DNA of 13,040 nt from Pseudomonadota bacterium (GTDB taxonomy: Bacteria; Pseudomonadota; Alphaproteobacteria; Rhizobiales; Xanthobacteraceae): positions 1-13,040 of the forward strand of contig JAEYTQ010000566.1 in NCBI GenBank assembly GCA_023433965.1, given 5' to 3'. This document shows, piece by piece, positions 1 through 6,822 of this stretch; the stretch's first letter is position 1, and each line of letters opens with the position of its first letter. The notes under the pieces are model-generated. The model had not been told where the DNA came from. It saw only the letters and a program-made list of their open reading frames with translations, and ran no database searches. The position numbers were made by a program, and so were the translations under genes.

Positions 1-5
1 GAGTG

Positions 6-2225
6 ATGCCGATATCGTACAAGCAGTTCTTCCGTTACGGCATGTTCGGCCTGGCGGTAGCGGCACTCGTGGCGTTTGGCATCTCCCCGTTCACGGGAGG
101 CATCGTGCAGCAATGGTCGCGAAGCGACGTCGAGGCCAGGTCCAAGTTGGTTTTCAACGCCATCCAGCCGCTGCTCAGCGTCGACGTGGAAGAACGTGCG
201 TGGGCCCGGCTCTCCGACCTCTTCAAGAGGGTGGCGCTCGACCAGAAGATCCTCGCGGTCGGGTTTTGTGATACGGGCGGATCGTTGGTCGCGCCGACAC
301 CCGAAATGCCGGCGGACTTCTCGTGCGAAAAGTTCGCCAAATCCGAGAGCGATAGCTTCGCGACCATTACGAGCGGCGGGCGGCGAGTTCTCGTCGCTGC
401 CTTTCCCGTCGCAAGCAGCCACGGGCGGTCCTATCTCGTCATACTGACCGATCTCAGCTTTGCGGCCGCCAGATCGAGTCAGGTACTGGCGTATCTCCTC
501 GCGGCGCTCGCCGGAGTCGTACTAGTCTTGACCGTCGGCACCATCATCTTCGCCGTCATCATGATGAGGGGGTGGATGAATGCATTGCGGCGGGCGGTCG
601 ACGAGGTTCGTCGCGGTGCTCAGAGGGTCGGACCCAAGCTGAGTGGTTCGTCGATCGATCGCGAGATCCACAAGCTGCTGCGCGATGCCGAACACATTCC
701 GTTTACGAGTCAGATCGAGTGGACGCCACAATCGCTGCAGCAGGTGTTGCATGGAGCGTTGCCTGGGGCCGAAGTGATCGTTGTGGCCAATCGCGAGCCA
801 TACATCCACAACGCTTCGGGAGGAAGAGTTGTGGTGCAGAGGCCGGCGAGCGGCTTGGTCTCCGCGCTGGAGCCGATCATCCGCGCCTGCGGCGGCACGT
901 GGATTGCGCATGGCAGCGGCAGCGCGGACCGTGAAACGGTCGATGAACACGACAGAATTCGCGTGCCCGAGGCGGCTCCGGCGTACACGCTTCGGCGGAT
1001 ATGGATCTCCGAAGAAGAACAGGACGGGTATTATTACGGCTTTGCCAACGAAGGGCTCTGGCCGCTGTGCCACATCGTTTTTGTGCGTCCTACGTTCAGG
1101 CTGCGTGATTGGCAGCTGTATCGGCAGATCAATCAGCGCTTTGCCGATGCAGTCGTTGCCGAGGCGCGCACCGAAGATCCCGTCGTGCTGGTCCAAGACT
1201 ATCATTTTGCGCTCGTTCCGAAGATGATCCGTGAGCGCCTGCCGAAGGCAACGATCATCACGTTCTGGCATATCCCATGGCCGAATGCGGAGACCTTCAG
1301 CATCTGCCCGTGGAAGGAGGAGATTATCGAAGGAATACTCGGCAGCACGATTGTTGGCTTTCACACCCAGTTTCACTGCAACAACTTCATCGAAGGTGTC
1401 GACCGCTTTCTGGAAAGCAGGATCGACCGCGAGGTGCAGGCGGTCAGCGTCGGGGGACATGAGGCCAGGATACGCGCCTATCCGATTTCGATCGAATGGC
1501 CGCCGAGGGAGCTGGAGAAGCTGCCGGCTGCAGCGCAATGCCGGTCCGATGTCGTCGCGCAATTCGGTTTGGCGGAGGGCACGCGGCTGATCGTGGGGGT
1601 CGAGCGCTTCGACTACACCAAAGGCATTCTCGACCGCATGAGGGCCATCGATGCACTCTTGTCGCGGAATCCGACCTGGACGGACCGGCTCGCATTCATC
1701 CAGGTCGCGGCTCCGACCCGCAGCAAGCTGAGCTCCTATTCGAGATTGCAGGCGGAAGCAGAGGCGTTGGCCGCGGAAATAAACGAACGGCATCAGGGTC
1801 GTCAGCGTGTGATCCATCTGATCGTTCAGCACTACGAGCCTTCAGACGTGTTCCGGCTGTTCAGGGCAGCCGATGTCTGCGTCGTCAGCAGCCTGCACGA
1901 TGGAATGAACCTGGTCGCAAAGGAGTTCGTGAGCTCGCGGGAGGACGGCGCCGGGGTGCTCGTCCTGTCGAGCTTTACCGGAGCGTCACGAGAGCTGTCC
2001 GAGGCGCTCATCGTCAATCCATACGACATCGAAGAGATGGCATCGGCGATCGACCGGGCGCTCTTGATGCCGCTGGAGGAGCGGGCCGAGCGCATGAACC
2101 TGATGCGGCAGCAGGTGAAGGAGCACAACGTCTATCGCTGGGCGGGAGCGATGCTGCTCGATGCATCGAGAAGCCGTACGCGCGAGCGGGTTCTCGGTAT
2201 GGCCGCCAGAGCTCGCATTGACTGA
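6..2225 (+). CDS. otsA: Membrane-anchored GT20 glycosyltransferase, trehalose-6-phosphate synthase type
   Basis: Likely transfers glucose from UDP-glucose to glucose-6-phosphate, giving trehalose-6-phosphate for osmoprotection. Numbering is from the ATG at 6 (739 aa); a GTG at 3 is also in frame. Residues 11-27 and 160-186 are hydrophobic helices around a ~130-residue, probably periplasmic segment containing two cysteines; a HAMP-like linker of ~50 residues follows. The GT20 domain runs from about residue 255 to the C-terminus. Landmarks that I align from memory to E. coli OtsA: ANRE (R263 ~ R9), Y343 and W352 (~ Y76, W85), QDYH (D398 ~ D130), ERFDYTKG (R534, K539 ~ R262, K267) and DGMNLVAKE (D632, E640 ~ D361, E369). 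OtsA is normally a soluble protein of ~470 aa, so the N-terminal module is an extra. TGATG at 4-8 suggests translational coupling to an unseen upstream gene. The acceptor-side loop (FWHIPWPN instead of FLHIPFPT) diverges, so another sugar-phosphate acceptor, as in glucosylglycerol-phosphate synthase, is possible. Confidence 0.82.
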   Translation: MPISYKQFFRYGMFGLAVAALVAFGISPFTGGIVQQWSRSDVEARSKLVFNAIQPLLSVDVEERAWARLSDLFKRVALDQKILAVGFCDTGGSLVAPTPEMPADFSCEKFAKSESDSFATITSGGRRVLVAAFPVASSHGRSYLVILTDLSFAAARSSQVLAYLLAALAGVVLVLTVGTIIFAVIMMRGWMNALRRAVDEVRRGAQRVGPKLSGSSIDREIHKLLRDAEHIPFTSQIEWTPQSLQQVLHGALPGAEVIVVANREPYIHNASGGRVVVQRPASGLVSALEPIIRACGGTWIAHGSGSADRETVDEHDRIRVPEAAPAYTLRRIWISEEEQDGYYYGFANEGLWPLCHIVFVRPTFRLRDWQLYRQINQRFADAVVAEARTEDPVVLVQDYHFALVPKMIRERLPKATIITFWHIPWPNAETFSICPWKEEIIEGILGSTIVGFHTQFHCNNFIEGVDRFLESRIDREVQAVSVGGHEARIRAYPISIEWPPRELEKLPAAAQCRSDVVAQFGLAEGTRLIVGVERFDYTKGILDRMRAIDALLSRNPTWTDRLAFIQVAAPTRSKLSSYSRLQAEAEALAAEINERHQGRQRVIHLIVQHYEPSDVFRLFRAADVCVVSSLHDGMNLVAKEFVSSREDGAGVLVLSSFTGASRELSEALIVNPYDIEEMASAIDRALLMPLEERAERMNLMRQQVKEHNVYRWAGAMLLDASRSRTRERVLGMAARARID

Positions 2226-2322
2226 ACCAGAGCTGAATGCCTCCTTTCGAGGGAGGATTGTCGAGATAGTAGGTACGATAGCGTACGGCCCGATCTTTCC
2301 AGCGCAAACGGATCGTCGCACC

Positions 2323-2349
2323 CTCCGGCTTCGGAGCCTCTGCGCTCCG
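2323..2349 (+). promoter_or_regulatory. Two mutually exclusive hairpins just upstream of the 63-aa gene
   Basis: CTCCG (2323-2327) can pair with CGGAG (2332-2336) across a GCTT loop. Alternatively CGGAGC (2332-2337) can pair with GCTCCG (2344-2349) across a six-base loop. The middle arm cannot do both. The second hairpin ends two bases before the purine-rich ribosome-binding stretch GAAAGGGAAGG (2351-2361). The geometry would suit a leader switch, but the stems are only 5-6 bp and such overlaps occur by chance in GC-rich DNA. No ligand or leader peptide is apparent. Confidence 0.25.
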
Positions 2350-2366
2350 AGAAAGGGAAGGCGAAC

Positions 2367-2558
2367 GTGATCGTCCTGATTGGAGCTGTGATGCTTGCGA
2401 CCGCAGCCACCCTGATCCTCGTTGGGCGTCCCAATCGTGCTGGCCAGCACCCGAGGTTCTTGCGCTTCGAGGCCGCGGTGGTTCTGTATCCTCCGATCGT
2501 TCTATTGTTCACTGCGCTTGGCGCCGTAGCGTTGATCTCGGGACTGCTGTCCAGGTAA
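2367..2558 (+). CDS. Small two-helix membrane protein of unknown function
   Basis: A 63-residue protein that I do not recognise. It has an N-terminal hydrophobic helix (about residues 1-19), a short basic stretch (RPNRAGQHPRFLRF, residues 21-34), then a second helix (about 36-60) ending in SR. That predicts two membrane spans with the basic loop probably cytoplasmic. Initiation is at a GTG with the purine-rich GAAAGGGAAGG at 2351-2361, a good ribosome-binding stretch for the start chosen. It lies 141 bases downstream of the GT20 gene on the same strand and could be cotranscribed with it. The hydrophobic pattern and ribosome-binding site support a real gene. Homology searches across related genomes would settle it, as an ORF this short can arise by chance. 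Confidence 0.55.
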   Translation: MIVLIGAVMLATAATLILVGRPNRAGQHPRFLRFEAAVVLYPPIVLLFTALGAVALISGLLSR

Positions 2559-2605
2559 GACATCCCCAAATTCAGCACGGGTGTGTGCGCAGGCGCGCAG
2601 CCAAT

Positions 2606-2631
2606 CCGCAGAAGCCAGCGCGCTTCTGCGG
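2606..2631 (+). terminator. Perfect 10-bp hairpin downstream of the 63-aa gene
   Basis: CCGCAGAAGC (2606-2615) is exactly complementary to GCTTCTGCGG (2622-2631) around a six-base loop. It begins 48 bases after the stop of the 63-aa gene. The bases that follow (CTACAATCGC) are not a T-run, so it is not a canonical intrinsic terminator. It may be a weak or Rho-assisted terminator, or an RNA 3'-end stabiliser. As perfect 10-bp complementarity is unlikely to be chance, I am surer of the structure than of its role. Confidence 0.45.
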
Positions 2632-2907
2632 CTACAATCGCTTGCCAAGCGCAACATCCCAATCGCGGGATCGACCTTGGCGCGCTCATTCGGCCACCTG
2701 ACTCCAGGATGGGAAAGCTTTGCCGTGCAGCAGGCTTCTCGTCGTCCCGAGGACGAGCGCCGTGCGGCAAGGAGAAGAGCCGAGGAACGTCCCCACAGCC
2801 CCCACGTTGCCGAAGAAATTAATGTGATCGTGCAGCCTGTTCGGGCAGCAGCGGACCGTGATTCTCGATGGCAGTGCCGGGCCTCAGCGAGCGCTCTTCC
2901 GGGCACG

Positions 2908-2915
2908 AAAGGAGG
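2908..2915 (+). promoter_or_regulatory. Strong Shine-Dalgarno that decides the gcd start
   Basis: AAAGGAGG sits 8 bases before GTG 2924 and 5 bases before TTG 2921. It lies inside the longer open frame that begins at GTG 2858, arguing that the first 22 codons of that frame are not translated. The GTG at 2924 also puts the first residues directly before the first membrane helix. Confidence 0.75.
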
Positions 2916-2923
2916 CCATTTTG

Positions 2924-5437
2924 GTGCTTCGAAACGTCATTCTCGTGGTGCTGGCTGTTGCGCTTCTCGCCATGGGCGTCGCCTTGATGGCCGGCGGTCT
3001 CTGGCTGATTGTCCTTGGCGGATCTTGGTACTATGTCCTGTCCGGCCTCGCGTTTCTGGCAACCTCCATCCTGCTGTTGCGCCGGGACGAAAGGGCGATG
3101 TGGGTGTTCTGCTTCGTCATCGCAGGCACCCTCGTCTGGTCGGTGTGGGAGGTCGGCCTTGACTGGTGGCCGCTGGCCGCGCGCGGCAGCGTCATCTTCG
3201 TCGTCGGCGCAATTCTGTTGACGCCCTGGATTGCCGGTAGCTTGGTCCATAAGGGATCTGCATCGCCTCGACTTCGTCGAGGATCGGCATGGCATGGTGG
3301 CGGACTGGCGCTGTCGGTCGCACTTTGTGCCGCGCTCCTGCTGGCTGTCGCGTCCTGGACGACCGATCCACATCGCGTCGTGGCAGAGACGGCTTCAGTC
3401 TCCAAGGCAGCGCCGGCGCCTGCAGTTGGAGCGGCGCAGGATCTGCCGCCGGGCGAGTGGCACGCCTATGGGCGCACGGGCCTTGGCCAGCGCTATTCGC
3501 CCCTGGCTCAGATCACGCCGCAAAATGCCGGGAAACTCGAGATGGCCTGGACATATCACACGGGTGACATGCGAGGGCGGCCGGGTGATCCCGAGGAGAC
3601 GACGTTCGAAGTGACGCCGCTCAAGATCGGCGATCGCCTTTATCTCTGCACGCCGCATCAGTCGGTCATTGCCCTTGACGCGACCACGGGAACGGAGATC
3701 TGGCGCTATGACCCGAAGATCCTCGACAAGCTCGCCCTTCAGCATCTGACCTGTCGGGGGCTGTCCTACTATCCCGGTGCGTCCAGCGCCAGCCAGACTC
3801 CCTCCACGGATGCGGTCGATACGGCAGCCGGCCCGCAGACCGGTCCGGATGCGGTCACCAACAAGCCGGTACCCGGCATGCCGATTGCCGCGGCGGCCGG
3901 CGTGCCGACCAAGATCTGCACGGCGAAGCTGTTCATGGCGACCGCAGATGGCCGATTGATCGCGCTCGATCCGGATAGCGGGGCGGTGTGCCGCGACTTT
4001 GGCCGAGGTGCCGGCCAGATCAACCTCTGGGCCAACATGCCGAATGTGCGGCCCGGCGCCTACTATTCCACCTCGCCGGTGGTTGTCGCAGGCGGCCTGG
4101 TGATCGTAGGCGGCACGGTGCTCGACAACGTCTCCACCAATGAGCAATCCGGTGTGATCCGTGCCTTCGACATTCAGACCGGCTATCTGGTCTGGAATTG
4201 GGATTCCGGTAACCCCGACGAGACGGCGCCGCTTCCGCCAGGTCAGACCTACACGGCCAATTCGCCCAACAGCTGGTCGATCATGAGCGTGGATGAGGCG
4301 CTCGGACTCGTCTACGTGCCGCTCGGCAATCAGCCTCCCGATCAATGGGGCGGCAACAGAAGCCAAAACGTCGAACGATTCTCCTCGTCGGTCGTCGCTC
4401 TGGAAGTCTCCACCGGCAAGGTGCGCTGGGCGTTCCAGACGGTGCACCATGACCTCTGGGACTACGATGTGCCCGCTCAGCCGAGTCTGATCGACCTGAC
4501 GATCAAGGGAGAGACCGTTCCGGCCCTGGTCCAGCCGACCAAGCAGGGCGATATCTTCGTGCTGGATCGGCGGAGCGGAAGCCCGATCCTTCCCGTCACG
4601 GAGACGCGCGCTCCGGAAGGTGCGGCCAAGGGAGATTACACGGCGCCAACGCAGCCGGTCTCCGCGCTCTCATTCAATCCGACACCGCTCGACGGCGCCA
4701 GCATGTGGGGGGCGACGCTGTTCGATCAGCTCGCGTGTCGTATCCAGTTTCGCCGGCTGCGATACGAAGGACGCTTCACGCCTCCGTCCACCGATGGATC
4801 GCTCATTCATCCCGGTAACTTCGGCGTATTCAACTGGGGCAGCATTGCCGTCGACCCACAGCGGCAGATCGCGTTCGTAACACCCGCATCGCTCGCGTTC
4901 GTGTCTCAGCTCGTGCCGCGCGCCGACGATCGGACGATGTATGTCCAGGGCGACAACAGGCCCGGCAACAGCCTTCCTGCACTCAATGAAAACTTCGGAG
5001 CTCCCTTCGCAGTGAAGCTGTCGGCCTTCACGTCACCGCTCGGATTGCCCTGTCAGGCTCCGCCTTGGGGCTATGTGGGCGCTGCGGACCTCACCACCGG
5101 AAACGTGCTTTGGCAGCACAAGAACGGCACGGTCAGAGATCTCATGCCGCTTCCGATTCCCTTCAAAATGGGCGTGCCAAACCTCGGAGGCCCCATCCTG
5201 ACGGCGGGAGGCGTCGCCTTTCTCTCAGGCACGCTCGACTATTATCTGCGCGCTTACGACGTGAACACCGGTGAACAGATCTGGCAGGGCCGGCTACCGG
5301 CTGGAGGGCAAGCGACGCCGATGACTTACCTCGGCGCCGATGGGCGTCAATTCGTCCTGGCCGTCGCGGGCGGGCATGGTTCACTCGGCACCAAGAAGGG
5401 CGACGCGGTGATCGCCTATGCTTTGCCGAAGGACTGA
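2924..5437 (+). CDS. gcd: Membrane-bound PQQ-dependent glucose dehydrogenase
   Basis: Oxidises aldoses, classically D-glucose to gluconolactone, in the periplasm and passes electrons to ubiquinone; needs PQQ and a divalent metal. The 837-residue product starts at GTG 2924. Five hydrophobic helices (about 4-23, 33-52, 58-75, 88-106, 123-143) precede an eight-bladed propeller from about residue 160, matching the E. coli Gcd layout. Propeller landmarks include GRTGLGQRYSPLAQI, TPHQSVIALDATTG, HHDLWDYD (508-515; D513 aligns from memory with E. coli D466), PTKQGDIFVLDRR (K540 ~ K493), YEGRFTPPS and the C-terminal GRLPAGGQATPMTY and GGHGSLGTKKGD. An Ala/Pro/Thr-rich stretch at about 284-329 looks longer than in E. 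coli. Quinate/shikimate dehydrogenase (QuiA) shares the fold; the C-terminal half reads closer to Gcd, but substrate needs testing. No pqq biosynthesis genes are in the window. It converges with the gene ending at 5493. Confidence 0.88.
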   Translation: MLRNVILVVLAVALLAMGVALMAGGLWLIVLGGSWYYVLSGLAFLATSILLLRRDERAMWVFCFVIAGTLVWSVWEVGLDWWPLAARGSVIFVVGAILLTPWIAGSLVHKGSASPRLRRGSAWHGGGLALSVALCAALLLAVASWTTDPHRVVAETASVSKAAPAPAVGAAQDLPPGEWHAYGRTGLGQRYSPLAQITPQNAGKLEMAWTYHTGDMRGRPGDPEETTFEVTPLKIGDRLYLCTPHQSVIALDATTGTEIWRYDPKILDKLALQHLTCRGLSYYPGASSASQTPSTDAVDTAAGPQTGPDAVTNKPVPGMPIAAAAGVPTKICTAKLFMATADGRLIALDPDSGAVCRDFGRGAGQINLWANMPNVRPGAYYSTSPVVVAGGLVIVGGTVLDNVSTNEQSGVIRAFDIQTGYLVWNWDSGNPDETAPLPPGQTYTANSPNSWSIMSVDEALGLVYVPLGNQPPDQWGGNRSQNVERFSSSVVALEVSTGKVRWAFQTVHHDLWDYDVPAQPSLIDLTIKGETVPALVQPTKQGDIFVLDRRSGSPILPVTETRAPEGAAKGDYTAPTQPVSALSFNPTPLDGASMWGATLFDQLACRIQFRRLRYEGRFTPPSTDGSLIHPGNFGVFNWGSIAVDPQRQIAFVTPASLAFVSQLVPRADDRTMYVQGDNRPGNSLPALNENFGAPFAVKLSAFTSPLGLPCQAPPWGYVGAADLTTGNVLWQHKNGTVRDLMPLPIPFKMGVPNLGGPILTAGGVAFLSGTLDYYLRAYDVNTGEQIWQGRLPAGGQATPMTYLGADGRQFVLAVAGGHGSLGTKKGDAVIAYALPKD

Positions 5438-5492
5438 CGCTCGATGTTTGATCAGGGCCGGTCCCGCGGCATGACACGCGATTGTCTCCGCC

Positions 5493-6377
5493 CTATACGC
5501 AGGTCTCCGCGCCGCCCTTCAGTTTTACGGGGATCGTGAGGTAGCGCACCCCGTTGGCCTCGGCCGGCGGAAATTTGCCGGCGCGGATATTGACCTGAAT
5601 GGAAGGCAGCAACAGCCTGGGCGCCGACAGTTTGGCGTCGCGCGCCTGCCGCATGGCCACGAACTCGTCCTCCGAAATGCCCTCCTTGACGTGGACGTTG
5701 TTCTCGCGCTGCTCCCGTACCGTGGTCTCCCAGGCGAACGTATCACGGCCTGGGGCCTTGTAATCGTGACACATGAACAGCCGCGTCTCCGGCGGCAGCG
5801 CCAGCAGCCGCTTGATCGAGCGGTAGAGCTTGTGAGCATCGCCGCCGGGGAAGTCGGCGCGCGCGGTGCCGTAGTCCGGCATGAACAGAGTGTCGCCGAC
5901 GAATACGGCATCCTCGATCTTGTAGGAGATGTCCGCCGGCGTATGTCCCGGCGTGTAGAGAGCCTCGACGTCGAGTTCTCCGATCTTGAAGCGCTCGCCG
6001 TCGCGGAACAAATGATCGAAATCACTGCCGTCGGTTTTCAAGTCGGTGGCGTTGAAGATCGGTCGAAAGATGCGCTGGACGTCCCTGATGTGCTCTCCAA
6101 TACCGATCCTCGCGCCAGTCCTCGCCTTGATGAACGGCGCGCCCGAGAGATGATCGGCATGCGCGTGCGTCTCCAGCACCCATTCGATGGTGTTGCCGGC
6201 ATCTTCGGCAGCTTTCAGCATCGCCTCGACGGACCGTGTATCCACTTCGCCCGAATTGTGGTCGTAGTCGAACACCGGGTCGATGATGGCGGCCTTTCTC
6301 GTCGCGGGGTCAGCGACGAGGTAGCTTACCGTGTTGGTCGGCTCGTCGAAGAACGAGCGGATGATGGGTCGTGACAT
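5493..6377 (-). CDS. blh: MBL-fold persulfide dioxygenase-like hydrolase (Blh/ETHE1 group)
   Basis: Predicted non-heme iron dioxygenase converting glutathione persulfide to sulfite and glutathione in the cytoplasm. The 294-residue protein carries the metallo-beta-lactamase motif THAHADH (H71, H73, D75, H76), TPGHTP with H145, GDTLF with D162, and GTARADFPGGD (170-180), a signature of the persulfide dioxygenase branch rather than glyoxalase II; CHDY follows at 203-206. The C-terminal ~60 residues, including LPSIQVNIRAGKFPPAE, resemble the Blh proteins of BigR operons. I chose the ATG at 6375-6377 because AGGAGG lies 7 bases upstream (complement of 6385-6390). The longer frame beginning at 6431 has no such site and would start inside the operator-like region. 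It is divergent from the ArsR-family regulator, which probably represses it. The metal ligands appear complete. Confidence 0.85.
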   Translation of the reverse strand: MSRPIIRSFFDEPTNTVSYLVADPATRKAAIIDPVFDYDHNSGEVDTRSVEAMLKAAEDAGNTIEWVLETHAHADHLSGAPFIKARTGARIGIGEHIRDVQRIFRPIFNATDLKTDGSDFDHLFRDGERFKIGELDVEALYTPGHTPADISYKIEDAVFVGDTLFMPDYGTARADFPGGDAHKLYRSIKRLLALPPETRLFMCHDYKAPGRDTFAWETTVREQRENNVHVKEGISEDEFVAMRQARDAKLSAPRLLLPSIQVNIRAGKFPPAEANGVRYLTIPVKLKGGAETCV

Positions 6378-6470
6378 GTTGGAACCTCCTGGTGTCATCC
6401 TCCGGTTGGGTCTTGACGGATATATTAGCATAAACTAAATAAGCAACATCTAAAATATAGAGATTGGCCG
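6378..6470. promoter_or_regulatory. AT-rich divergent promoter/operator region with three CTAA half-sites
   Basis: Bases 6420-6462 are strikingly AT-rich against GC-rich surroundings. They hold CTAATATA on the minus strand (6421-6428), CTAAATA on the plus strand (6435-6441) and CTAAAATA on the plus strand (6450-6457). The first two form an inverted repeat TTAG-N6-CTAA centred at about 6431.5; the second and third are direct repeats 15 bases apart. TAAAAT at 6451-6456 is a good -10 for the rightward gene, though its -35 is poor; TTGCTT on the minus strand (6441-6446) could be a leftward -35. Operators of BigR/SqrR-type repressors are known to be AT-rich and to overlap promoters, so regulator binding here is a reasonable inference. 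Confidence 0.55.
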
Positions 6471-6803
6471 ATGGCGTTTCCAACGTTCGATCCGGGAACT
6501 TTCGAGAAGCAGGCCGTCGAGGTCGCCGCCATCCTGCGGGCGCTCGCGAACGAGCGCCGGCTGATGATCTTGTGCAGGCTGGTTGAATGCGGCGAGGACA
6601 ACGTCAGTTCCCTGGCTCAAGCCGTGGGCCTGTCACAATCGGCGCTGTCTCAGCACCTTGCGAAAATGCGCGAGGAAGGTCTCGTCGCGTTCCGGAGGGA
6701 GAGCCAGACCCTCTGGTATCGCATTGCCGATCCACGCCTCGAGCAGCTGTTCGCAACGCTCTACAAGCTGTTTTGCGCGCCTGTCAAAACGAAGAGCAGA
6801 TAA
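6471..6803 (+). CDS. bigR: ArsR-family persulfide-responsive repressor, BigR/SqrR-like
   Basis: A 110-residue winged-helix dimer of the ArsR/SmtB fold. The helix-turn-helix is at about residues 45-70 (SSLAQAVGLSQSALSQHLAKMREEGLV), followed by a wing (FRRESQTLWYRI). It has three cysteines: C35 and C40 around the helix before the recognition element, and C102 in the last helix. In BigR and SqrR, two cysteines at equivalent positions form a di- or tetrasulfide bridge that releases DNA. C35/C102 (67 apart, against about 66 in those proteins) is the best candidate pair. The metal-binding ELCVCDL motif of arsenic/cadmium sensors is absent, favouring sulfur sensing. The ribosome-binding site is weak (AGAGA at 6459-6463), and if TAAAAT is the -10 the untranslated leader is very short. 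It heads the rightward arm and is 19 bases from the rhodanese gene. Confidence 0.83.
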   Translation: MAFPTFDPGTFEKQAVEVAAILRALANERRLMILCRLVECGEDNVSSLAQAVGLSQSALSQHLAKMREEGLVAFRRESQTLWYRIADPRLEQLFATLYKLFCAPVKTKSR

Positions 6804-6822
6804 GCCAACATAGGAGCCGATC

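Larger units (their letters stand above)
2559..2923 (+). other. 365-base gap between the 63-aa gene and gcd
   Basis: I see no convincing gene here. Open frames cross it on both strands, but they run on into gcd or the 63-aa gene in the wrong frame and resemble no family I know. It holds a perfect 10-bp hairpin at 2606-2631, a smaller one (TCGTCC 2742-2747 with GGACGA 2751-2756, three-base loop) and the gcd ribosome-binding site. The gcd promoter presumably lies within it, but I could not pick a credible -35/-10 pair. Confidence 0.5.

Noticed and set aside
522..1832. A 436-codon open frame on the minus strand opposite the GT20 gene
   Set aside because: It lies wholly inside a gene with clear GT20 motifs, its product is Arg/His/Asp-rich with no recognisable domain, and long antisense frames are common in GC-rich DNA with strong third-position bias.
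2858..2923. Earlier GTG start for gcd, adding 22 residues
   Set aside because: The strong AAAGGAGG at 2908-2915 lies inside this extension and is ideally placed for GTG 2924; the extra residues are not membrane-like and are not expected in the family.
2581..3162. Plus-strand open frame of 193 codons crossing the gap before gcd
   Set aside because: More than a third overlaps gcd in the wrong frame, composition is typical of shadow frames, and I recognise no domain.
3395..4450. A 351-codon minus-strand open frame inside gcd
   Set aside because: Same antisense artefact: overlaps conserved propeller blades, arginine-rich, no motif or ribosome-binding site.
5493..6377. Glyoxalase II or beta-lactamase assignment for the MBL-fold protein
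   Set aside because: GTARADFPGGD and the BigR/rhodanese/TauE context match the persulfide dioxygenase/Blh branch. There is no signal peptide, as a beta-lactamase would need.
6378..6431. Extended start of the persulfide dioxygenase gene at 6431
   Set aside because: It would begin inside the AT-rich promoter/operator and has no ribosome-binding site, whereas ATG 6375-6377 has a perfect AGGAGG.
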